Source: CAZSPT01 sp964608895 (lineage in GTDB: Bacteria > Patescibacteriota > Patescibacteriia > 2-01-FULL-39-33). From it: a stretch of 7,203 nt of DNA. This document shows positions 5,572-7,203 of this stretch, piece by piece. Numbering within the stretch: position 1 is the first letter of the stretch; each line of letters starts with the position of its first letter. The notes under the pieces were generated by a model, which was not told the DNA's origin, made no database searches, and saw nothing but the letters and a program-made list of their open reading frames with translations. The stretch spans positions 1 through 7,203 of the forward strand of contig CAZSPT010000037.1 of assembly GCA_964608895.1 (NCBI GenBank), written 5' to 3'. A program made the position numbers and the translations under genes.

Positions 5572-6450
5572 TTAGATGTTTCCCAAATAGCAGTGCTTCA
5601 GACCGGCCGCCCGGGCAATTTTTTCGGCCTTTTCCAGGCTGTTGGTCGGAGTTGGAGGATGGTCGGCCATCTGATAAGCCGGTCTAAAGGCGGAAATGTG
5701 CCAAGGGGTGTTTGATCCGAGTTCGGCGGCGATAAAATCGGCGATTTTTTTAAGCTCCCAATCGGAATCGTTGATTTCAGGGATTATTAAAGTGGTTAAT
5801 TCAAGATGAATTTTTTTTCGGTTCAGTTGAATCAGGCTGTCAAGAACCGGCTGGAGTTGAGCTGAACATATTTTTTGATAGCTTTCCTCCTGAAAAAATT
5901 TTAAATCAATATTGGCGGCGTCTAAGAAAGGAGAAATAAGCTCAAGACATTCCGGGGAAAAATAACCGTTAGAGACCCAAAGGTTTTTGAGATTTTTTCT
6001 TTTGGCCAGCTTCATTGTTTCCAAAGCAAATTCCGCAAAAATCGTTGGTTCGGTATAAGTATAGGCCAGGGAAGGGCATTTGTTTTTTAAAGCTTGATTG
6101 ACAATTTCCTCCGGAGAAGTTTTTGTCAGTGACTGGTTTATTTTTTCAATTTCCGGATTGATTTGGGAAATTTCGGCGTTTTGGCAGTGGCGGCAACGGA
6201 AATTGCAGCCGGCTGCCGCTAAAGAATAGCTGAAAGTTCCCGGCAGAAAGTGGTAAAAAGGTTTTTTTTCAATCGGGTCAACCTGTTTGGCGATTATTTT
6301 TCCATAATTTAAGGAATAAAGGGTTCCATTGATGTTTTGGCGGACTTGGCAAAAGCCTTTTTGCCCCGGAGCAATTTGACAAAACCGGCGGCAGAGCCGG
6401 CATTCAACCTCTTGATTGTTTTTTTTTTGATAAAGAATCGCTTCCTTCAT
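5572..6450 (-). CDS. amrS: AmmeMemoRadiSam-type radical SAM enzyme, short form
   Basis: The 292-residue protein has the radical SAM cluster motif CNFRCRHC (C82, C86, C89), which binds a 4Fe-4S cluster that cleaves S-adenosylmethionine. Its N-terminus carries the second Cys group typical of this family, ECRLCRRFCQIAPGQKGFC (C17, C20, C24, C34), followed by VR and the DPIEKKPFYHFLPG segment (58-71). AYTYTEPTIFAEF (129-141), VSNGYFSPECLE, ANIDLKFF (179-186) and PWHISAFRPAYQM (249-261) are also family segments. The reaction is not established to my knowledge; partners are Memo/LigB-type and AMMECR1 proteins. The protein ends at GLKHCYLGNI, where relatives usually continue for about 40 residues with a C-P-x-C tail. 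No continuation is visible in any frame after the stop. ATG 6450 is the first credible start, and the upstream region is AT-rich with two TATAAT boxes. Confidence 0.93.
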   Translation of the reverse strand: MKEAILYQKKNNQEVECRLCRRFCQIAPGQKGFCQVRQNINGTLYSLNYGKIIAKQVDPIEKKPFYHFLPGTFSYSLAAAGCNFRCRHCQNAEISQINPEIEKINQSLTKTSPEEIVNQALKNKCPSLAYTYTEPTIFAEFALETMKLAKRKNLKNLWVSNGYFSPECLELISPFLDAANIDLKFFQEESYQKICSAQLQPVLDSLIQLNRKKIHLELTTLIIPEINDSDWELKKIADFIAAELGSNTPWHISAFRPAYQMADHPPTPTNSLEKAEKIARAAGLKHCYLGNI

Positions 6451-6484
6451 ATTTTTTCTAAAAATCGCGGTTTTGTCGTGTTTT

Positions 6485-6539
6485 ATTATATTTTAAATCT
6501 TATTGCGTCTATTATATCTTAAATTAATAATTTTCCAAA
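6485..6539 (-). promoter_or_regulatory. Two possible -10 boxes upstream of the radical SAM gene
   Basis: The minus strand has two perfect TATAAT hexamers, at 6516-6511 and 6490-6485, between the terminator of the first small RNA and ATG 6450. The -35 matches are weak: TTTGGA (6539-6534) at 17 bp for the first, and nothing convincing for the second. At least one could drive the gene, which would make it independent of the RNA upstream. The AT-rich context raises the chance of accidental matches. Confidence 0.4.
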
Positions 6540-6546
6540 CCAACTG

Positions 6547-6582
6547 AAAATAAAAAGGAGCGAAAACCTAAGTTTCCGCTCC
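6547..6582 (-). terminator. Strong intrinsic terminator of small RNA 1
   Basis: Read on the minus strand, GGAGCG G AAAC (6582-6572), loop TTAG, and GTTT T CGCTCC (6567-6557) form an 11-bp stem with one G-U pair. TTTTTATTTT (6556-6547) follows directly. There is no T run on the plus-strand side, so the direction is clear. Confidence 0.88.
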
Positions 6583-6761
6583 CGTCTGCAAGTTTTCGGC
6601 ATAGGAGCGCCGAAAGAAAGGAGCAATTTTGGGAAAAGGCAGGGCGTTGGCCGAAGCCCCCCTTGACTTCGGCCGAACGCTGAACAAGCGGGGGTTAGAG
6701 GGTATCGCTTGCGGAAGGACTGTAGCCGGTTCCCCAGTTGCCGGCAACAGCCTGATTCCGT
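6547..6761 (-). ncRNA. Structured small RNA 1, unrecognised family (about 210 nt)
   Basis: This is a complete transcription unit without a credible protein. A promoter at 6796-6768 predicts a start at about 6761, and an intrinsic terminator ends it at about 6547. In RNA order, helix 1 joins 6760-6741 to 6729-6712: CGGAA/TTCCG, GG/CC, CTGT/ACAG and GCCGG/CCGGC with small bulges and an 11-nt loop. Helix 2 is CAAGCG/CGCTTG (6711-6706 with 6690-6685). Helix 3 is GCGTT plus GGCCGAAG paired to CTTCGGCC plus AACGC (6680-6644), with a loop starting TCAAGG. Helix 4 is TTTCGGC/GCCGAAA (6615-6594). Helix 5 is the terminator. The loop of helix 2 has CCCC and the loop of helix 3 has a run of G, so a loop-loop contact is possible. 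It lacks hallmarks of RNase P RNA, tmRNA, SRP RNA and the riboswitches I know. It may be a free regulatory RNA or the leader of the radical SAM gene. Confidence 0.68.
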
Positions 6762-6767
6762 GTTTTT

Positions 6768-6796
6768 ATTATATCTTTCTGAAAATAACAAGTCAA
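6768..6796 (-). promoter_or_regulatory. Promoter of small RNA 1
   Basis: On the minus strand TTGACT (6796-6791), exactly 17 bp of spacer and a perfect TATAAT (6773-6768) give the best sigma70-type match in the window. The start predicted 7 bp downstream, near 6761, is one base before the first stem of the RNA, which supports both predictions. Confidence 0.82.
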
Positions 6797-6818
6797 GAGT
6801 ATTTTGAAAAATATTTTT

Positions 6819-6851
6819 AAAAAAAGGGGCGAAAAATAAAATTTTTCGCCC
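6819..6851 (-). terminator. Strong intrinsic terminator of small RNA 2
   Basis: On the minus strand GGGCGAAAAA (6851-6842), a 5-nt loop and TTTTTCGCCC (6836-6827) form a 10-bp stem. One C is followed by seven T (6825-6819). The plus-strand side after the stem is not T-rich, so it acts on minus-strand transcripts. Confidence 0.88.
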
Positions 6852-6957
6852 GGTATTGGAAACCCTCTCTAAAAAGAGGGGAATGGTCGGCCGGAGCCAC
6901 TTTGACCCCGGCCTAACTGTAAGCCAGAACTCTTTCCACTGGGTAGGTAAAAAGAGT
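6819..6957 (-). ncRNA. Structured small RNA 2, unrecognised family (about 140 nt)
   Basis: This is a second complete unit directly upstream of the first. The promoter at 6992-6964 predicts a start at 6957, which is the first base of a stem. Helix 1 is ACTCTTT/AAAGAGT (6957-6951 with 6935-6929), with an inner CC/GG pair. Helix 2 is an 11-bp hairpin at 6913-6889, in RNA order GGCCGGGGTCA, loop AAG, TGGCTCCGGCC. Helix 3 is CCCTCT/AGAGGG (6880-6875 with 6868-6863). Helix 4 is the terminator. Helix 2 resembles helix 3 of RNA 1 in stem and in the GTCAA at its apex, so the two may be related. No open reading frame of note lies in it and I recognise no family. Confidence 0.66.
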
Positions 6958-6963
6958 ATTTTA

Positions 6964-6992
6964 ATTTTAATTTTTTAAATTCTTTTTGTCAA
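6964..6992 (-). promoter_or_regulatory. Promoter of small RNA 2
   Basis: On the minus strand a perfect TTGACA (6992-6987), 17 bp of spacer and TAAAAT (6969-6964) form a near-consensus sigma70-type promoter. The predicted start at 6957 coincides with the first base of helix 1 of the RNA. The AT-rich surroundings (6958-6998) offer other -10-like hexamers, but this one has the right spacing. Confidence 0.75.
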
Positions 6993-7000
6993 ATTTTTTC

Positions 7001-7009
7001 TGTGGATAA
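7001..7009 (-). promoter_or_regulatory. Consensus DnaA box
   Basis: TGTGGATAA on the plus strand is the exact complement of the DnaA-box consensus TTATCCACA. It lies next to an AT-rich stretch (6958-7000). I see only one perfect box, so a replication origin is not supported; DnaA control of the nearby promoters, or chance, is possible. Confidence 0.4.
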
Positions 7010-7037
7010 ACCAGAAGTCGCCTTAGGCCGGAAGATT

Positions 7038-7066
7038 TTGCCTAAAATCCGTTATTTTGGTAAAAT
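7038..7066 (+). promoter_or_regulatory. Extended -10 promoter for the gene at 7091
   Basis: TTGCCT (7038-7043), a 17-bp spacer and TAAAAT (7061-7066) preceded by TGG make an extended -10 promoter. Transcription would begin near 7073, leaving a short leader of about 18 nt that has no Shine-Dalgarno sequence. It points away from the small RNA units. Confidence 0.6.
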
Positions 7067-7090
7067 AAAACTAAAGCCAATAATTTTTTT

Positions 7091-7203
7091 ATGATTTCCA
7101 GTCCTGAAGAATTAGCTAGAAGAAAAAGAAAGTTATCCGAGGAACAAGGCTCTTTTTCCGACTCGGAGCTAAAAACCGGCAGTCGCGCGGTTGTTTTTTT
7201 AAA
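7091..7203 (+). CDS. Start of an unidentified gene, cut by the window edge
   Basis: ATG 7091 opens a frame that runs to the right edge, giving 37 complete codons. The product begins MISSPEELARRKRKLSEEQG, a charged, probably helical segment, then FSDSELKTGSRAVVFL. There is no signal peptide or membrane segment in the visible part. The reading is supported by an extended -10 promoter at the right distance and the absence of stops, but nothing allows a family call. A soluble cytoplasmic N-terminus is the most that can be said. Confidence 0.5.
   Translation, partial: MISSPEELARRKRKLSEEQGSFSDSELKTGSRAVVFL

Noticed and set aside
5401..5715. Plus-strand frame of 104 aa over the end of the radical SAM gene and the start of the hydrolase gene.
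   Set aside because: It is antisense to two well-supported genes and spans their intergenic promoter.
6519..6820. Open frames of 90 aa (6519-6791, minus) and 63 aa (6629-6820, plus) in the small-RNA region.
   Set aside because: They run through a perfect promoter, several GC-rich hairpins and an intrinsic terminator, and have no protein-like patterning. They are better explained as chance frames across RNA 1.
6547..6957. Housekeeping RNA (RNase P RNA, tmRNA, SRP RNA, 6S RNA).
   Set aside because: RNA 2 has a GGCTTACAG stretch faintly like the 3' part of RNase P RNA, but the required 5' core and length are missing. No tRNA-like T-loop sequence (tmRNA), no SRP helix-8 motif and no single long hairpin with central bubble (6S) were found.
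6929..6980. Plus-strand intrinsic terminator from the ACTCTTT/AAAGAGT stem and the T-rich sequence after it.
   Set aside because: No plus-strand gene precedes it. The stem is better explained as the 5' helix of RNA 2, whose predicted start is exactly its first base.
1..7203. CRISPR arrays, insertion sequences, tRNA genes, phage genes.
   Set aside because: No spaced repeats, transposase motifs, terminal inverted repeats, or tRNA cloverleaf with a TTCGA-type loop was seen on either strand.

Overview
The window looks like a piece of a Patescibacteria (Candidate Phyla Radiation, Parcubacteria-like) genome. The reasons are compact genes with gaps of 1 to 70 bp, a moderately AT-rich composition with many runs of T and A, few Shine-Dalgarno sites at the expected distance, and a secreted wall-hydrolase-like protein with C-terminal repeats of a kind I associate with that group. 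TGA ends the first gene and no other gene needs it as a sense codon, so the standard code fits. The phylum assignment is an inference.

Layout. (1) 1-1552, plus strand: the tail of a family 2 glycosyltransferase overlaps, through ATGA, a polytopic Wzy-like polysaccharide polymerase. This is the end of a surface-polysaccharide cluster. (2) 1534-2972: a bidirectional terminator, then a minus-strand def-fmt operon (peptide deformylase and Met-tRNA formyltransferase). (3) 2965-3305: overlapping divergent promoters and a small basic protein of unknown function. (4) 3335-6450, minus strand: a radical SAM enzyme of the AmmeMemoRadiSam type, a secreted putative peptidoglycan hydrolase with four repeats, and a LigB/Memo-type extradiol-dioxygenase-like protein. 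The AMMECR1 partner is not in the window. (5) 6547-6992: no protein gene, but two consecutive minus-strand transcription units, each with a good promoter, a structured RNA of about 140 to 210 nt and a strong intrinsic terminator. (6) 7001-7203: a consensus DnaA box, a plus-strand promoter and the first 37 codons of an unidentified gene.

The most interesting part is the pair of tandem small-RNA units. Each predicted transcription start falls on the first base, or within one base, of its first stem. Each RNA also has a related GGCC-stem hairpin with TCAA at the start of its loop. I do not recognise them as RNase P RNA, tmRNA, SRP RNA, 6S RNA or any riboswitch I know. The RNA nearer the radical SAM gene also contains a possible antiterminator pairing, so it could be a free small RNA or an attenuating leader for that gene. 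The second point of interest is the reduced AmmeMemoRadiSam set: AMMECR1 is absent, the radical SAM enzyme lacks its usual C-terminal Cys-containing tail, and a wall hydrolase sits between the two members.
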